Origin: Bacteroidales bacterium
GTDB lineage: Bacteria; Bacteroidota; Bacteroidia; Bacteroidales; ML635J-15
Assembly (NCBI GenBank): GCA_017620015.1
Contig: JAFZRE010000019.1
Span: forward strand, 1 to 64,000
Length of the DNA stretch: 64,000 bases
Direction: 5' to 3'
The stretch's first letter is position 1, and the number at the start of each line of letters is the position of its first letter. Shown piece by piece: positions 29,560-38,873 of this stretch. A program made the translations under genes and the position numbers. Below the pieces are notes generated by a model that was given only the letters and a program-made list of their open reading frames with translations, was not told where the DNA came from and did no database searches.

Positions 29560-30864
29560 ATGAAGTTTTATGACAGAGAGATAGAAACAGAGACTCTGAA
29601 AGGTGTTGAAAAGAAGTCGGCAAAATACGCGCAGATGACAGTAGTAACTGGAAGACGGCGGATTGGAAAGACATCTTTGATTAGGCATTCGTTTGCCGAG
29701 ATTCCTTTCGTTTACTTCTTTGTAACACGCAAGAGCGAAGCCATGCTTTGTGCCGAACTTTGCGAGAATGTACGCTATGTACTGAATGAGGATATTGGAG
29801 ATTTTTCATCGTTTTCGCGACTTTTCAATGCGATAATGAACCTATCCAAGCGCATTAACTTCACATTGGTGCTCGATGAATTTCAGAATCTAAACTATGC
29901 CAATCCTGCCCTTTTTTCCGACATCCAGAATATTTGGGATGCCAATAAGGACGACAGCAAGCTGAATCTTGTGCTTTGCGGTTCGGTTTACTCGATGATG
30001 ACAAAGATTTTCGACGATTCCAAGGAACCTCTATATGGCAGGGCAACCAGTCGAATCAATTTGAAGCCTTTCAAGATATCTACCTTGAAAGAGATACTTG
30101 CCGATGGAAACCCAAACTATAATTCCGATGACCTTCTTACACTTTATATGCTCACTGGTGGTGTTGCAAAGTATGTCGAGCAATTGGTTATGGACAATGC
30201 TTTTACAAAAGACGATATGATTCGTTCGGTTTTTTCGTTCGGGTCGTATTTCATCACCGAAGGTTACGAAATGCTTCGCGATGAATTCGGCAAGGAGTAT
30301 TCCAATTATTTTTCAATACTTCAGGCTATTGCAGATGGAAATACGGAACGTGGCAATATCAAGAATGTTACGGGAATTGAGCCTGGCGGTTACCTTGACA
30401 AACTAGAAAAGAACTACAACCTGTTGAATCGGCACAGAGCCTATATGCAGTCGCCAAACACCCACAGTGTGAAATATTTTATTCGCGATAACTTTCTGAC
30501 ATTTTGGTTTAGATTTATTCATAAGTATCGTAGCGCCATTGAGATTGGTAATCTTGAATATGTGCAGGACAAGGTATTTGCCGACTATGATACATTTTCG
30601 GGATTTGTGCTTGAACGTTATTTTCATCAACTTTATGCCGAAAAGGGCTGCTACAACATTGTTACAAACTATTGGAAGGGTGGTGGTAATGAAATAGATA
30701 TGATTGCAGTTAACGAAGTTGACAAGCATTTGGTCGTAGCCGAATGTAAGCGACAAGCAAAACGAATAAACCTTAATACGCTGAAAGACAAAGCTGTTGA
30801 CATAGTCGCCAAGCACCGCAATTGGAATATTGAGTTCGTGGGACTTTCGCTTGAGGATATGTAA
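29560..30864 (+). CDS. ATPase with C-terminal DUF234 nuclease-like domain
   Basis: 434 residues. Walker A GRRRIGKTSLIR (about 31-42), Walker B LVLDEFQNL (about 103-111) and CGSVYSMM as sensor belong to the archaeal-type ATPase_2 group. The C-terminal DUF234 region has FIRDNFLTFWFRFIHKYRS and a restriction-like site EIDMIAVNEVDKHLVVAECK (D...ExK). These genes are frequent, mobile and of unknown function. They resemble the DUF4143 ATPases at 7846 and 43531 in design. A short direct repeat flanks the gene. Confidence 0.88.
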   Translation: MKFYDREIETETLKGVEKKSAKYAQMTVVTGRRRIGKTSLIRHSFAEIPFVYFFVTRKSEAMLCAELCENVRYVLNEDIGDFSSFSRLFNAIMNLSKRINFTLVLDEFQNLNYANPALFSDIQNIWDANKDDSKLNLVLCGSVYSMMTKIFDDSKEPLYGRATSRINLKPFKISTLKEILADGNPNYNSDDLLTLYMLTGGVAKYVEQLVMDNAFTKDDMIRSVFSFGSYFITEGYEMLRDEFGKEYSNYFSILQAIADGNTERGNIKNVTGIEPGGYLDKLEKNYNLLNRHRAYMQSPNTHSVKYFIRDNFLTFWFRFIHKYRSAIEIGNLEYVQDKVFADYDTFSGFVLERYFHQLYAEKGCYNIVTNYWKGGGNEIDMIAVNEVDKHLVVAECKRQAKRINLNTLKDKAVDIVAKHRNWNIEFVGLSLEDM

Positions 30865-30866
30865 TG

Positions 30867-30899
30867 TCGTTACTGTAATGGTGGTTGCAAATATAAAAC
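30867..30899. repeat. Right copy of a 33-bp repeat flanking the ATPase-DUF234 gene
   Basis: GTCGTTACTGTAATGGTGG followed by TTGCAAATATAAAA, against 29515-29547 (GCTGTTACAGTAACGGCGG, TTGCAATTGTAAAA). About 80 percent of positions agree. Confidence 0.6.
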
Positions 30900-30950
30900 A
30901 GGGTTGTCACCACGCTATCGTATATTCTTGGAAAACTATTTTCTCCATTG

Positions 30951-30984
30951 CCAAGTTTTGGCAATTTGAAGTGATATTTTTGCA
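30951..30984 (+). promoter_or_regulatory. Shared-type promoter (copy 3)
   Basis: TGCCAAGTTTTGGCA (30951-30965), 11 bases, then TATTTTTG (30977-30984). It drives the zinc-ribbon/DUF1232 pair. Confidence 0.65.
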
Positions 30985-31007
30985 ATGAATTAAAAAACGT
31001 ATTAGTT

Positions 31008-31214
31008 ATGGTCAGAGGAAAAACTTTATTCAAATGTACCGAATGTGGCGAAAGGTTTCGCGCAGACGATATTGAATGGTGTGCCACGGCGCTTTCGGTT
31101 CCACAACCTTGCCCGCACTGCGGAAGTATAAGGACTATGCCATGGGGATTTATGTCGTTCCTAAGCAAGTCAACTTACGAAGATATTTGGAAACAAATGG
31201 AAGAAAGGAAATAG
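31008..31214 (+). CDS. Zinc-ribbon protein, 68 residues
   Basis: FKCTECGERF near residue 9 and PCPHCGS near 35 form a four-cysteine zinc ribbon. The rest (FLSKSTYEDIWKQMEERK) is a polar helix. It is followed after two bases by the DUF1232 gene, so the two are surely co-transcribed from the promoter at 30951-30984. Confidence 0.75.
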   Translation: MVRGKTLFKCTECGERFRADDIEWCATALSVPQPCPHCGSIRTMPWGFMSFLSKSTYEDIWKQMEERK

Positions 31215-31216
31215 AT

Positions 31217-31525
31217 ATGTCAGAAGATTTAGAAAGAAGAGAAGAATCGCATGTTGGTGCGTGGATTTGGGGCGTAATCGCTGTATTGTATGCCATATCG
31301 CCAGTTGATATTTTGCCCGATGTCATTCCCGTTGCAGGATGGGTTGACGATATACTGATTACAGTAACGGGCGGTTTAAATCTTATCCAGTCGTACCTGC
31401 AAGAATCCAACGAGCACCTTGCAAAGATTGTCAAGGGCATTAAATGGGTTCTGATAGTGCTTGGAATTTTAATTATCGCTATTATTGCACTTGTGGTGGT
31501 CGGAATTGCAAATTTGTTTACATAA
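31217..31525 (+). CDS. DUF1232 (YkvA-type) membrane protein, second copy
   Basis: 102 residues from the ATG at 31217 (MSEDLERREESHVGAW). The signature is VLYAISPVDILPDVIPVAGW followed by VDDILI. The C-terminal helix is WVLIVLGILIIAIIALVVVG. It is clearly paralogous to 29100-29417; both have a GAW start and an LxKIxKxIKW linker. Two copies behind the same operator suggest a dose or pair effect. Confidence 0.85.
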   Translation: MSEDLERREESHVGAWIWGVIAVLYAISPVDILPDVIPVAGWVDDILITVTGGLNLIQSYLQESNEHLAKIVKGIKWVLIVLGILIIAIIALVVVGIANLFT

Positions 31526-31559
31526 TTTAGGATCCGATAGAAAAATGAATAATATTAGT

Positions 31560-31660
31560 AATAGATGCTGAAATAAATTCAGCATGACAGAGAAGAGAGA
31601 AATCGTTAATCGTAAATCATTTTGCATCTTGTCAGCAAAAATCGTAAATCTAAAATCGTA
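31560..31660. repeat. Dispersed repeat remnants
   Basis: ATGCTGAAATAAATTCAGCATGAC is a short palindromic repeat. TTTTGCATCTTGTCAGCAA (about 31619-31637) recurs exactly, inverted, near 40389-40407. ATCGTAAATC units are repeated around both. Confidence 0.55.
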
Positions 31661-31670
31661 AATCAACTTT

Positions 31671-32159
31671 ATGTTATCGTTATCAGAAAAAATGGTTTTA
31701 AAGCTTCGCACCGGATGGTCATCGGCAATAGTTGACTACATCCGCGATATGGACGAAGCAAATGTTTATATTTCGGCAGGACTGAAGGAAGGTCGTGTCA
31801 ACGGCAAGGCTGCCCTGCTTAATCCAACAATCATCGGCGAGGCATTCAACTGCCGCAACTGGTACGGACGCAAACATCCAGACTACTGGGACTACTGCAA
31901 TGCCGACCTTATGGGCGAAGGCTATCCTCCCCACGACGAGAATGGCGACCCGTACGAACTACATCACATCGGACAGCAGCCCGATTCACCGCTTGCCGAA
32001 CTTACAGCCGCACAGCATCACGACGACGGCAATTTCCAGATTCTGCATCAATTCGACGAATACTCGACCATCGAGCGCGACGAATTCGAAAAGGAGCGCG
32101 AAAGGCACTGGATGGCAAGGTTCCAGGATTTCAAGGACTGCTATTCGCGAATGAAATAA
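31671..32159 (+). CDS. HNH/Endo VII superfamily nuclease of the LHH type
   Basis: 162 residues. YELHHIGQQPDSPLAELTAA, QHHDDGNFQILHQF gives the LHH motif (about 103-105) and the further His residues of the metal site. NPTIIGEAFNCRNWYGRK lies before it. In the known family this domain is the toxin tip of polymorphic or contact-dependent toxins. Here it stands alone, without trafficking or repeat domains and without a visible immunity gene next to it. It could be a transferred toxin cassette or a small defence nuclease. Confidence 0.75.
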   Translation: MLSLSEKMVLKLRTGWSSAIVDYIRDMDEANVYISAGLKEGRVNGKAALLNPTIIGEAFNCRNWYGRKHPDYWDYCNADLMGEGYPPHDENGDPYELHHIGQQPDSPLAELTAAQHHDDGNFQILHQFDEYSTIERDEFEKERERHWMARFQDFKDCYSRMK

Positions 32160-32438
32160 AAAACTTTGGTGGCCGATAAAAAATGAATTGTCATTCCACA
32201 AAGCAGAGTGAACCGACTAAGGAACGTATCGTGTGAACTCGCTTATGCGGAATCTCCTTGAATAATACTATAGGAGATTACGGATAGCAGTCTTCACAAC
32301 GCTCCCCGTTCCGTATCGCGTGTTACGACTAGCTTCCGAAATGACAAGTTCCTTTATTAATATTATCGCCTAAATCATTGATAATATTGTGATTATATGT
32401 ATTGCTCCATTTTTTTAACGGACCCGAATGAAATAAAA
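32160..32438. other. Gene-free stretch holding a repeat element
   Basis: Apart from the repeat element at 32190-32346 and AT-rich filler I see nothing in it. Confidence 0.5.
32190..32346. repeat. MITE-like repeat, copy A
   Basis: It starts GTCATTCC and ends CGAAATGAC, short inverted ends. The interior shares TGAACTCGCTTAT, then AGATTACGGA-AGCAGTCTTC, ACAACGCTCC and CGTATCGCGTGTTACGACTA with 55969-56165. There is no ORF. Confidence 0.65.
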
Positions 32439-32463
32439 AAGGTCGTCAGAAACTGACGACCTT
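32439..32463 (-). terminator. Terminator of the thrS-infC-rpmI-rplT operon
   Basis: AAGGTCGTCAG, loop AAA, CTGACGACCTT, followed by a T-run on the minus strand. It lies 30 bases behind the rplT stop. Confidence 0.85.
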
Positions 32464-32492
32464 AATTATATCACCTATTCCAAAAATATCAA

Positions 32493-32837
32493 TTATTTTA
32501 CCTTGTTGCAGATTGCTGCAAATGCTTCCGGGTTGTTCATAGCGAGGTCGGCAAGAACCTTGCGGTTTATGTCAACATTTGCTGCATGAAGCTTACCCAT
32601 CAATTGAGAATAACTCAAACCATTTAGACGAGCACCAGCATTAATTCTCTGAATCCACAATGCGCGGAATTCTCTCTTCTTGTTTTTTCTGTCTCTGTAT
32701 GCATAAGCAAGACCTTTTTCGTATGCGTTCTTTGCTACGGTCCAAACCTTACTTCTTGCTCCAAAATAACCTCTAGTCTGAGAAAGAACTTTTCTTCTCC
32801 TGTTTCTAGCGGCAACTACGTTTACACTTCTTGGCAT
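32493..32837 (-). CDS. rplT: 50S ribosomal protein L20
   Basis: 114 residues of standard length. [41 protein letters not shown] and [22 protein letters not shown] are the conserved blocks. It binds 23S rRNA early in assembly. It is the last gene of the operon. The 98-base gap to rpmI may hold the site by which L20 represses its own operon, as known in other bacteria; I cannot see a defined structure. Confidence 0.97.
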   Translation of the reverse strand: MPRSVNVVAARNRRRKVLSQTRGYFGARSKVWTVAKNAYEKGLAYAYRDRKNKKREFRALWIQRINAGARLNGLSYSQLMGKLHAANVDINRKVLADLAMNNPEAFAAICNKVK

Positions 32838-32935
32838 AATCTTAAAATTTGCGAGCGTTAGCGTCCTTTTGATCGGAACTTGCGGCTAAACGTTCTGGTT
32901 CATAATTTAATTAATCATTCTAACTGCGCGGAAAA

Positions 32936-33133
32936 CTATTTCATTCCAAGCAACAACTTTACAGATTTTTCCTTGTTTTCTGCTACTGTTGTGTAGTGAG
33001 CAAGTTCTCTTTTGCGCTTAGTAGCCTTCTTGGTCAGGATGTGACTCTTGAAAGCGTGTCTTCTTTTGATCTTACCGGTTCCGGTCAAGAAAAATCTCTT
33101 CTTAGCTCCGGAATTAGTCTTCATTTTTGGCAT
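32936..33133 (-). CDS. rpmI: 50S ribosomal protein L35
   Basis: 65 residues: [40 protein letters not shown], then a KLLLGMK-like end. Typical L35 length and composition. It lies 21 bases behind infC. Confidence 0.97.
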   Translation of the reverse strand: MPKMKTNSGAKKRFFLTGTGKIKRRHAFKSHILTKKATKRKRELAHYTTVAENKEKSVKLLLGMK

Positions 33134-33154
33134 TGTTCTAAATTTTTAAAGTTA

Positions 33155-33688
33155 TTATTTCTTTTTAGGTTTAGGTGATATCACAATTTGCATTTTCTTT
33201 CCTTCGAGCTTAGGCATCTGGTCGATCTTGCCGTACTCCTCGAGGTCGTTTGCAAGCTTCAGAAGCAATATTTCGCCCTGCTCCTTATACACAATCGAAC
33301 GTCCCTTGAAAAATACGTATGCCTTTACCTTGTTGCCTTCGTCGAGGAATCTCTTGGCATGGTTCAGCTTGAAGTTGTAGTCGTGGTCATCGGTCTGAGG
33401 GCCAAAGCGCAACTCCTTGATTGTCATCGTATGAGTCTTGCTCTGCAACTCCTTCTGCTTGCGCTTCTGCTGATAAAGGAATTTCTGGTAGTCGATAACC
33501 TTGCATACGGGCGGATCGGCGGTCGGAACTATTTCTACCAAGTCCATCTCGAGTTGTTCCGCAATGTCCAAAGCTTCCCTAATGCTGTAAACTCCAGGTT
33601 TATCAACATTATCGCCTGTTACACGTACAAATGGTGCGCGAATTGCGCGATTAATTCTGTGTTCGTTTTGCTGATTTTCTTTTGCCAT
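33155..33688 (-). CDS. infC: Translation initiation factor IF-3
   Basis: 177 residues with ATG start. [32 protein letters not shown] and [20 protein letters not shown] are family blocks, and the C-terminal half ends in the usual basic tail ([14 protein letters not shown]). IF-3 controls start-codon choice and keeps subunits apart. It lies 33 bases behind thrS, in the classical order thrS-infC-rpmI-rplT. Confidence 0.97.
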   Translation of the reverse strand: MAKENQQNEHRINRAIRAPFVRVTGDNVDKPGVYSIREALDIAEQLEMDLVEIVPTADPPVCKVIDYQKFLYQQKRKQKELQSKTHTMTIKELRFGPQTDDHDYNFKLNHAKRFLDEGNKVKAYVFFKGRSIVYKEQGEILLLKLANDLEEYGKIDQMPKLEGKKMQIVISPKPKKK

Positions 33689-33721
33689 ATAAATTTTATA
33701 AAAAACTTTTACCTCCTTTTA

Positions 33722-35659
33722 TTAGTCAATATACTTTTTTACTTCATCGTTTACAATCTTTGCAAAATCTTCGACCGACATTGCGCCCATATCGCCTGCG
33801 CCCTGCTTGCGAACCGAAAGCTGACCGTTTTCCTGTTCCTTTTCGCCTACAATAAGCAGATAAGGAATCCTCTTCAATTCGTTGTCGCGAATCTTACGGC
33901 CAATCTTTTCGTTTCTCTCGTCGATGATACCGTTTACATTCAAGTCCTTAAGCTTGTTCACTACTTCGTGGGCATAGTCGTTGAACTTTTCGCTGATTGG
34001 CAATACTACAAACTGGTTCGGAGCAAGCCAAATCGGGAACTTGCCAGCGGTGTGCTCGATAAGCACTGCCACGAAACGTTCCATCGAACCGAACGGTGCA
34101 CGGTGAATCATAACCGGACGGTGCTTCTTGTTGTCTTCGCCAACATATTCGAGTTCGAAGCGCTCCGGCAAGTTGTAGTCGACCTGGATAGTTCCGAGCT
34201 GCCAACGACGACCGATAGCGTCCTTTACCATGAAGTCCAACTTAGGACCGTAGAAAGCTGCCTCACCATATTCTACGCGTGCAGGAAGATTCTTTTCCTT
34301 GCAAGCGTCGATGATTGCCTGTTCTGCCATTGCCCAAACCTCGTCGGAACCAACATACTTTGTTGTGTTGTTGGGGTCGCGGAGCGAAATCTGTGCTTCG
34401 AAGTTCTGGAAATCGAGAGCCTTGAAGATGATTTCGATGATTTCCATTACGCGGATGAACTCCTGCTTAACCTGGTCCTGACGGCAGAATATGTGTGCAT
34501 CGTCCTGTGTGAACGAACGAACGCGGGTAAGTCCGTGCAATTCGCCCGACTGCTCGTAGCGGTAAACAGTACCGAATTCAGCAATACGCAGAGGCAAATC
34601 CTTGTAGCTGCGTGGGCTGTTCTTGAAAATCATACAGTGATGAGGGCAGTTCATCGGCTTAAGCAAGTACATTTCGCCTTCTTCGGGAGTGGTAATCGGC
34701 TGGAACGAGTCCTTGCCGTAGTGATCCCAGTGACCTGAAGTAACATACAAAGCCTTGTTTCCGATGTGCGGAGTCATAACCTGCTGGTAACCGTAGCGTT
34801 TCTGGATTTTCTTGAGGAAATCTTCGAGACGCAGACGCAATGCGGTACCGTTTGGCAACCAGATAGGCAAGCCCTTGCCAACCATATCGGAGAACATGAA
34901 AAGTTCGAGTTCCTTACCGATTTTGCGGTGGTCGCGCTTCTTGGCTTCTTCGAGCATGGTGATGTATTCTTCCAACATCTTCTGCTTCGGGAAGCTGATA
35001 CCGTAAACGCGGGTAAGCTGCTTGCGGGTTTCATCGCCACGCCAGTAAGCGCCAGCCAAGCTCAATACCTGGATAGCCTTTACATAGCCAGTAGATGGAA
35101 TATGCGGGCCCTTGCAGAGGTCGGTGAATTCGCCCTGGTTGTAAAGGGTAATCTTGCCGTCCTCGAGTTCGGAGATGAGTTCAACCTTGTATTCGTCGCC
35201 GCGTTCCTCGAACAGCTTGAGAGCGTCGGCTTTCGAGATGTCCTTTCTTACGAGCTTTGAATCGGCACGACAGATTTCCATCATCTTATTGTTGATTGCT
35301 GCGAAATCGTTTTCCGAAAGGATTTTTCCATCGGGAAGTTCAATGTCGTAGTAGAAACCGTTTTCAACAGCTGGACCGATACCGAACTTTGTTCCTGGGA
35401 ACAACTTCTGGATAGCCTCGGCCATAATATGTGAAGAGGTGTGCCAGAAAGCGTGCTTACCTTCCTCGTCCTCGAACTTGTGCAACTTGATGGAAGCATC
35501 TTCCATTATTGGCATTGTCAAGTCGCGAACTTCACCATTTACACTAATCGAAAGCACCTCCTTAGCAAGACGAGGGCTAATGCTTTCGGCTATCTCCATT
35601 CCAGTAACACCTTGCTGGTATTCCTTAACCGAACCGTCGGGTAAAGTAATTTTTATCAT
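33722..35659 (-). CDS. thrS: Threonyl-tRNA synthetase
   Basis: 645 residues with TGS domain (1-60), the HxxxH editing domain ([14 protein letters not shown] near 72) and the class II core. Motif 2 is [20 protein letters not shown], motif 3 [12 protein letters not shown], and the zinc ligands are in [10 protein letters not shown] and later His residues. Length is normal. It is the first gene of the ribosomal operon, with its -7 box 30 bases upstream. Confidence 0.98.
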   Translation of the reverse strand: MIKITLPDGSVKEYQQGVTGMEIAESISPRLAKEVLSISVNGEVRDLTMPIMEDASIKLHKFEDEEGKHAFWHTSSHIMAEAIQKLFPGTKFGIGPAVENGFYYDIELPDGKILSENDFAAINNKMMEICRADSKLVRKDISKADALKLFEERGDEYKVELISELEDGKITLYNQGEFTDLCKGPHIPSTGYVKAIQVLSLAGAYWRGDETRKQLTRVYGISFPKQKMLEEYITMLEEAKKRDHRKIGKELELFMFSDMVGKGLPIWLPNGTALRLRLEDFLKKIQKRYGYQQVMTPHIGNKALYVTSGHWDHYGKDSFQPITTPEEGEMYLLKPMNCPHHCMIFKNSPRSYKDLPLRIAEFGTVYRYEQSGELHGLTRVRSFTQDDAHIFCRQDQVKQEFIRVMEIIEIIFKALDFQNFEAQISLRDPNNTTKYVGSDEVWAMAEQAIIDACKEKNLPARVEYGEAAFYGPKLDFMVKDAIGRRWQLGTIQVDYNLPERFELEYVGEDNKKHRPVMIHRAPFGSMERFVAVLIEHTAGKFPIWLAPNQFVVLPISEKFNDYAHEVVNKLKDLNVNGIIDERNEKIGRKIRDNELKRIPYLLIVGEKEQENGQLSVRKQGAGDMGAMSVEDFAKIVNDEVKKYID

Positions 35660-35688
35660 CTTATTCTTTTATAGTCAAAAATTTCGCG

Positions 35689-35696
35689 CAAAATTA
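35689..35696 (-). promoter_or_regulatory. -7 box of the thrS operon
   Basis: TAATTTTG on the minus strand, 30 bases before the ATG. The leader is too short for a T-box or a long attenuator. Confidence 0.5.
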
Positions 35697-35908
35697 TCAC
35701 TTTTTTTTCAGATACACAGCAGTAAGCGGAAAATAATTTTTTGCACATAATCCACTATGCATCAATGTTTTAAACCATTTAGCAGTGATTAAAGCAAATT
35801 TAATCTAGCCTTGCAAGCAAGCAAATTGTTCATAATCGGTTAATTTTTTGAACATAAAATAGTTGCGGAAGGATTATCCACTATTTTTGTTTGTGACAAA
35901 TAATTTCT

Positions 35909-35916
35909 TACTTTTG
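35909..35916 (+). promoter_or_regulatory. -7 box of the retropepsin/PDZ gene
   Basis: TACTTTTG, 22 bases before the ATG at 35938. It excludes the earlier in-frame start. Confidence 0.5.
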
Positions 35917-35937
35917 TGCCATATAAAAAATACTAAC

Positions 35938-37164
35938 ATGAGGGAACACACAAAAACTTTCGCTTTCATAAAAGCAATGACCATAATTCTGGTTAGCCTG
36001 ACATCGTTGCAGTCGGCAGCGCAAATCGCTAAAGCATTTGATTTCAACATTGCCAACACCGACTTTGTAGATACTGTGAAAATAAAGATTTGGAACGGGG
36101 CTGCTGTAGTCCCGGTAGAGATTAACGGAGTTGTAAGAAACATGCTGTTCGACACTGGAGCGCAGACTGGCTTCTGGATAGGAAAAGAGGAGGACTGGAT
36201 GATAGCGTCGGGCGACAGTGTAAAAACCGTCGACTCACAAAAAGCAATGCTTAAGAAAGCTATTCACAAGTGCCCGACCATTAAGATGGGCAACATTAGC
36301 ATCGAAAACTACCCTATTATTGTTGACAACGGCTTAAGCCAATACACCTGCGGAATTATTGATGGCGCACTTGCGTTCGACCTTATTGTCAAAAAAGGCC
36401 TTTCGTTCAAATTCGACACGAAAGACAGCCTGATGATAGTAACCGACCGCAAGGGATTCTTCGCCAAGGAGGAGAAAGGACATAAAATACTGAAATACGA
36501 TTCGAGCAGACCGACATTTTTCGTAAAATTCCCGTTTTCCAAAATCAGGATGCTCTTCGACTCGGGAAATGTAGGTGGCTGGTTCGACCTTCCTCAAGAG
36601 CTGCTTGACCGCTGGTGCAAAAGCGACCAGAAAATGAAACAGAAAATAGATGAAATGACTTTACATTCAGACACTTCAGTCCTATCGAGCGCTGGTGTTT
36701 TCGGTGCCACCTACGACACAGTCGCCTACAGGATTCTTCGTATTCCGCAGGTAGAGATTGGAGACCTTACATTCAAGGACTTGTGTATTTCGACCAATAC
36801 GGCTATGCTGAAACTTGGTACGGCCGTAATGCAACACGCATCTCTTATTATCGATGCTCCGAAACGGCGCTTTGTGCTGCTTCCTCACGATGGAAAGTCG
36901 GAAGTTGTTGTTGCAAACAAAATAACAAGGGGACTCTCATTTAGGCCAGCCGAAGATGGCGACACTCTTGGCGTAGCAAGGGCCATTGTAAAAAAAGGTT
37001 TGGATGCATACAAAAAAGGCGTTCGCTCTGGCGACTACCTGATAAGCATCGACGGAATTCCTATTACAGATTATTGCACATTTAGGTTGCTGGAACCACA
37101 TGACGATTTAATGCATTATGTGCTCCGCAGTCCCGAAGGGGAAATAAAAGAAGTGGACTTGTAA
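35938..37164 (+). CDS. Retropepsin-like aspartyl protease with PDZ domain
   Basis: 408 residues from 35938. An N-terminal signal (FIKAMTIILVSLTSLQSAAQ) sends it to the periplasm. Two pepsin-like lobes follow: GVVRNMLFDTGAQTGFW (DTGA near 74) and SKIRMLFDSGNVGGWFDLP (DSGN near 205). The second site is altered (DSG), as in some bacterial retropepsin-like proteins. The last 85 residues form a PDZ domain (ARAIVKKGLDAYKKGVRSGD, YLISIDGIPI). Such proteins are common in Bacteroidota and unassigned. It is monocistronic. Confidence 0.82.
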   Translation: MREHTKTFAFIKAMTIILVSLTSLQSAAQIAKAFDFNIANTDFVDTVKIKIWNGAAVVPVEINGVVRNMLFDTGAQTGFWIGKEEDWMIASGDSVKTVDSQKAMLKKAIHKCPTIKMGNISIENYPIIVDNGLSQYTCGIIDGALAFDLIVKKGLSFKFDTKDSLMIVTDRKGFFAKEEKGHKILKYDSSRPTFFVKFPFSKIRMLFDSGNVGGWFDLPQELLDRWCKSDQKMKQKIDEMTLHSDTSVLSSAGVFGATYDTVAYRILRIPQVEIGDLTFKDLCISTNTAMLKLGTAVMQHASLIIDAPKRRFVLLPHDGKSEVVVANKITRGLSFRPAEDGDTLGVARAIVKKGLDAYKKGVRSGDYLISIDGIPITDYCTFRLLEPHDDLMHYVLRSPEGEIKEVDL

Positions 37165-37267
37165 TATTACTCCACGGCTTCGATACGAAAATTAGTGTTC
37201 AAATGAAAAAAACAGCATTTTTCTCTAACATTTTTTTTGACATCCACTTACCTATATATATTTTTTA

Positions 37268-37275
37268 TATCTTTG
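37268..37275 (+). promoter_or_regulatory. -7 box of the InlB-repeat lipoprotein gene
   Basis: TATCTTTG, 38 bases before the ATG at 37314. Confidence 0.55.
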
Positions 37276-37313
37276 CAATATTTATTAACGAAATAATTTT
37301 AAAGATGATTTAT

Positions 37314-38765
37314 ATGAAGAGATTTTTAATTATCGCCACAACATTCCTAATGGGAATGCTGGCATTGAACTCGTGTGTAAAAGAATACACAATCACAGTG
37401 ACCTCTAACAACAGCGAATGGGGAACCGTTGCAGGTACAGGCACCTACCTTGCAAATTCGGAAATTGTAATCACAGCAATCCCGGCAGCCGGCTACTATT
37501 TCATCAAGTGGGACGATGAAAACACCGACAACCCGCGTACCGTTATAGTAAACGGCGACAAGACCTACCAGGCAATCTTCTCCAACAATCCTAACGGTGG
37601 CGGACAAGGTGGCGGAAGCGGAACTGCTGTAAATTTCAGCGGAAACATTGACGAAAACACCACTTGGCCGGACCTTGGTCTCGATGTTGACTATATCGTA
37701 GACGGCTGGATTTATATCGAAGGCAATTCCTTGCTGACCATTGAGCCTGGTGTTACAATCATGTTTACAGGAGTAAACGGTGGTATGAGTGTCGAAGAAA
37801 ATGCAGGTCTGCGTATGGTTGGTACAGCCGACAAGCCTATCAAGTTTGTTGGTCCTACAAACAATGTGAACAATGGTTCTTGGAATCGTATTCAAATCAA
37901 ATCGAAACGCACTGACAACGTATGGGAATATGTTGAGTTTATCCGTGGCGGATCCAGCGATTATGTATGGGATGCTGTTGTAGATGTACAAGGGGCCAAA
38001 CTTTCAATGAGAAACTGTACAATCGACGGTTCTCTTGGTTGCGGTATGGACTTAGAATACGAAGCAAAACTTATGGCATTCGAAGGAAATACAATCAAGA
38101 ATTGTGCAAAATATCCTATCATAAGCGGTGACTGGTGCTCATTGTTCGACCTTAATGCCAACAATACATTTAGCAACAATACCAAGAATTTTGTAGCTGC
38201 ATATTGCAGTAGTATTGACATGACAGAGAACACTACGATAAAAAAGCTCCCAATACCTTATTATATTGACTATGGTATAAGTGTTTCGGGCGGCTACAAA
38301 CTTACCATCGAAGCCGGTGCTGAATTTTATGTCAACAGCGAAAAGGATATTCATATTTCTGACGAAAGCGGTTTCATTGCAAACGGTACGGCAGCAGAAC
38401 CGATTGTTTTCCGTGGTATGGAAAATGAAATCGGCTACTGGAGAGGTATTAAGTATCACAGCCAAAAAGAATCTTCGATAATGAATTATTGCAAGATAGG
38501 AAACTGCGGAGAAAATGAAGCAGGATTCTGGAGCGCATGTCTTTCTTTCTGGAACGGTTCGCGTCTTACCTTGACAAACTGCACCTTTGGCAACTGCCGT
38601 CACTATGGCATCGCACTTGACGACATTGAAAATATGAATAGCATTACCCACAGCGGCAATACATTTACAGGCTGCAACGCAGGCAATGTATTTGTTGAAA
38701 CTGGTGGAGATTACCATGACACCCACTACGATGACGGTCAGATACTTGACAACTTACCAGAATAA
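37314..38765 (+). CDS. Surface lipoprotein: InlB-type repeat and beta-helix
   Basis: 483 residues from 37314, where MKRFLIIATTFLMGMLALNSC is a lipoprotein signal. The upstream frame to 37203 crosses the promoter. Residues about 24-85 (TITVTSNNSEWGTVAGTGTY, YYFIKWDDENTDNPRTV) are a divergent InlB B-repeat. A glycine linker (NGGGQGGGSGT) leads to a right-handed beta-helix with repeated N-x-[ILV] turns (MRNCTIDGSLG, LTNCTFGNCRHYG). It is probably outer-surface exposed and may bind polysaccharide. No catalytic residues can be named. Confidence 0.82.
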   Translation: MKRFLIIATTFLMGMLALNSCVKEYTITVTSNNSEWGTVAGTGTYLANSEIVITAIPAAGYYFIKWDDENTDNPRTVIVNGDKTYQAIFSNNPNGGGQGGGSGTAVNFSGNIDENTTWPDLGLDVDYIVDGWIYIEGNSLLTIEPGVTIMFTGVNGGMSVEENAGLRMVGTADKPIKFVGPTNNVNNGSWNRIQIKSKRTDNVWEYVEFIRGGSSDYVWDAVVDVQGAKLSMRNCTIDGSLGCGMDLEYEAKLMAFEGNTIKNCAKYPIISGDWCSLFDLNANNTFSNNTKNFVAAYCSSIDMTENTTIKKLPIPYYIDYGISVSGGYKLTIEAGAEFYVNSEKDIHISDESGFIANGTAAEPIVFRGMENEIGYWRGIKYHSQKESSIMNYCKIGNCGENEAGFWSACLSFWNGSRLTLTNCTFGNCRHYGIALDDIENMNSITHSGNTFTGCNAGNVFVETGGDYHDTHYDDGQILDNLPE

Positions 38766-38786
38766 AATTTTAGTTTGACATAGGTA

Positions 38787-38813
38787 ATGGCAGTTCAAAA
38801 GGCTGCCATTTTT
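38787..38813 (+). terminator. Terminator of the beta-helix lipoprotein gene
   Basis: ATGGCAG..CTGCCAT followed by TTTTTG, 22 bases behind the stop. Confidence 0.65.
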
Positions 38814-38853
38814 GTAAAAAAAAGGCTGTCAAAGAACATTCTAGACAGCCTTT
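38814..38853 (-). terminator. Terminator of ahcY
   Basis: AAAGGCTGTC (38821-38830) with GACAGCCTTT (38844-38853), followed on the minus strand by eight T. It faces the preceding terminator tail to tail. Confidence 0.8.
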
Positions 38854-38873
38854 TGCAGTGTTTAATTCGTATC

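Noticed and set aside
32838..32935. L20 autoregulatory pseudoknot between rpmI and rplT
   Set aside because: The gap is suitable, but I could not find a defined structure by eye.
33188..34738. 516-codon plus-strand open frame
   Set aside because: It lies antisense to infC/thrS and its protein is rich in Val/Leu/Cys runs without domains. It is a shadow of the real genes.
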